Source: an uncultured Pelagibacteraceae bacterium (GTDB taxonomy: Bacteria > Pseudomonadota > Alphaproteobacteria > Pelagibacterales > Pelagibacteraceae). Taken from it: DNA of 64,000 nucleotides. Location of the stretch: the NCBI GenBank assembly GCA_902603555.1, contig CACKVD010000002.1:36282-100281 (forward strand), read 5' to 3'. The position numbers were made by a program, and so were the translations under genes. Shown one piece after another: positions 63,291 to 64,000 of the stretch. Each line of letters opens with the position of its first letter. The first letter of the stretch is position 1. The notes beneath the pieces are model-generated. The model worked only from the letters and a program-made list of their open reading frames with translations. It searched no databases and had not been told where the DNA came from.

Positions 63291-64000
63291 ATGACAAATA
63301 AATATATGTATTTTATCGCTAATTGGAAAATGTTTGGTAGTTTAAATTCTTTGAATTCACTACATAAAGTCATAAAATTTTTCAAAATCTTCAAAAAGAA
63401 TAAATTTTCTAGAATAATTTACTGCCCTCCAAGTACTTTAATTCGTCCAATGTCAAAAAAACTTAAAAACTCTAAAATTATTGTTGGTGCTCAAAATTGT
63501 CACGAAAATGAAAATTTTGGTGCTTTCACTGGTGGTATCAATGCCTCTATGCTGAAAAGTGTTGGAGCTAAATATGTAATAATTGGCCACTCGGAAAACA
63601 GAGAAGCTGGTGAAACAAATAATTTAATAAACCGTAAAATTAAAAGTGCATTAAATTCAGGTCTTAAAGTAATTTTTTGTATAGGCGAAACATTAAAAGA
63701 AAAGAGAAAAAAAGTTACCAAACAAGTTTTGAATAAACAAATCAAATTGGGATTAAATAATATAAAAAATAAAAAAGATGTTTTAATTGCTTATGAACCA
63801 GTCTGGTCTATTGGCACTGGGCTAATTCCAAAAGCTAATGACTTATTTAATACTATAAATTTTATTAAACAAATTAACAAAAAATTTAAAGTTTTGTATG
63901 GAGGATCTGTCAATCCTAAAAATATTAAAAAATTAAAGTTAATTAATAACATAGACGGTTTTTTGATAGGTGGTGCATCTCAAAATCCAAATAAATTTAT
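63291..64000 (+). CDS. tpiA: Triosephosphate isomerase (3' truncated by window)
   Basis: Manual translation MTNKYMYFIANWKMFGSL...VGAQNCHENENFGAFTGGINASMLKSVGAKYVIIGHSENREAGE...IAYEPVWSIGTG...VLYGGSVNPKNI...IGGAS. Confidence 0.95.
   Translation, partial: MTNKYMYFIANWKMFGSLNSLNSLHKVIKFFKIFKKNKFSRIIYCPPSTLIRPMSKKLKNSKIIVGAQNCHENENFGAFTGGINASMLKSVGAKYVIIGHSENREAGETNNLINRKIKSALNSGLKVIFCIGETLKEKRKKVTKQVLNKQIKLGLNNIKNKKDVLIAYEPVWSIGTGLIPKANDLFNTINFIKQINKKFKVLYGGSVNPKNIKKLKLINNIDGFLIGGASQNPNKF

Noticed and set aside
1-64000. CRISPR arrays, transposons, prophage, integrons, rRNA
   Set aside because: No regularly spaced repeats, transposase/integrase ORFs, phage genes or rRNA sequence seen in the window

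Overview
This 64-kb, very AT-rich window looks like core chromosome from a SAR11/Pelagibacterales alphaproteobacterium. The lineage call rests on low GC, very short or overlapping gene junctions, lysine/isoleucine-rich proteins and gene order. I found no prophage, transposon, CRISPR array or defence island. Gene content, left to right: nadK 3' end; an operon of FAH-like hydratase, M23 peptidase, SDR, TerC/YjbE and GMC dehydrogenase, divergent from a TRAP transporter (dctPQM), an NCS1 permease and an SDR; a block of small or accessory genes (DUF3047, thioesterase, family-5 UDG, histidine phosphatase, DUF1289); tRNA-Leu, tig-clpP-clpX-lon, tRNA-Val, tRNA-Asp; complete nuoA-N; birA-coaX-rnj-DUF1467-proS-lolCD-dnaE; rpsB-tsf-frr-uppS-cdsA-dxr-bamA-skp-fabZ-lpxD-lpxA-lpxI-lpxB; then on the minus strand gltX, lexA, trpC, trpD, trpG, trpE and a PpiD-like gene; finally the tpiA 5' part. 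The strongest second-look items are: (i) uppS split by a one-base excess in an A8 tract; (ii) a pseudoknotted leader before rpsB; (iii) pyrH, rseP and HU missing from positions where alphaproteobacteria usually carry them; (iv) a near-consensus Fur-box-like site before the Complex I operon; (v) an exact GTTC-N7-GTTC SOS box before lexA; (vi) a perfect hairpin that sequesters the lon start codon; (vii) a strong terminator hairpin inside the TRAP operon; (viii) several small ORFs absent from the ORF track. I did not find a convincing wholly new multi-gene system; most of the window is conserved housekeeping DNA.
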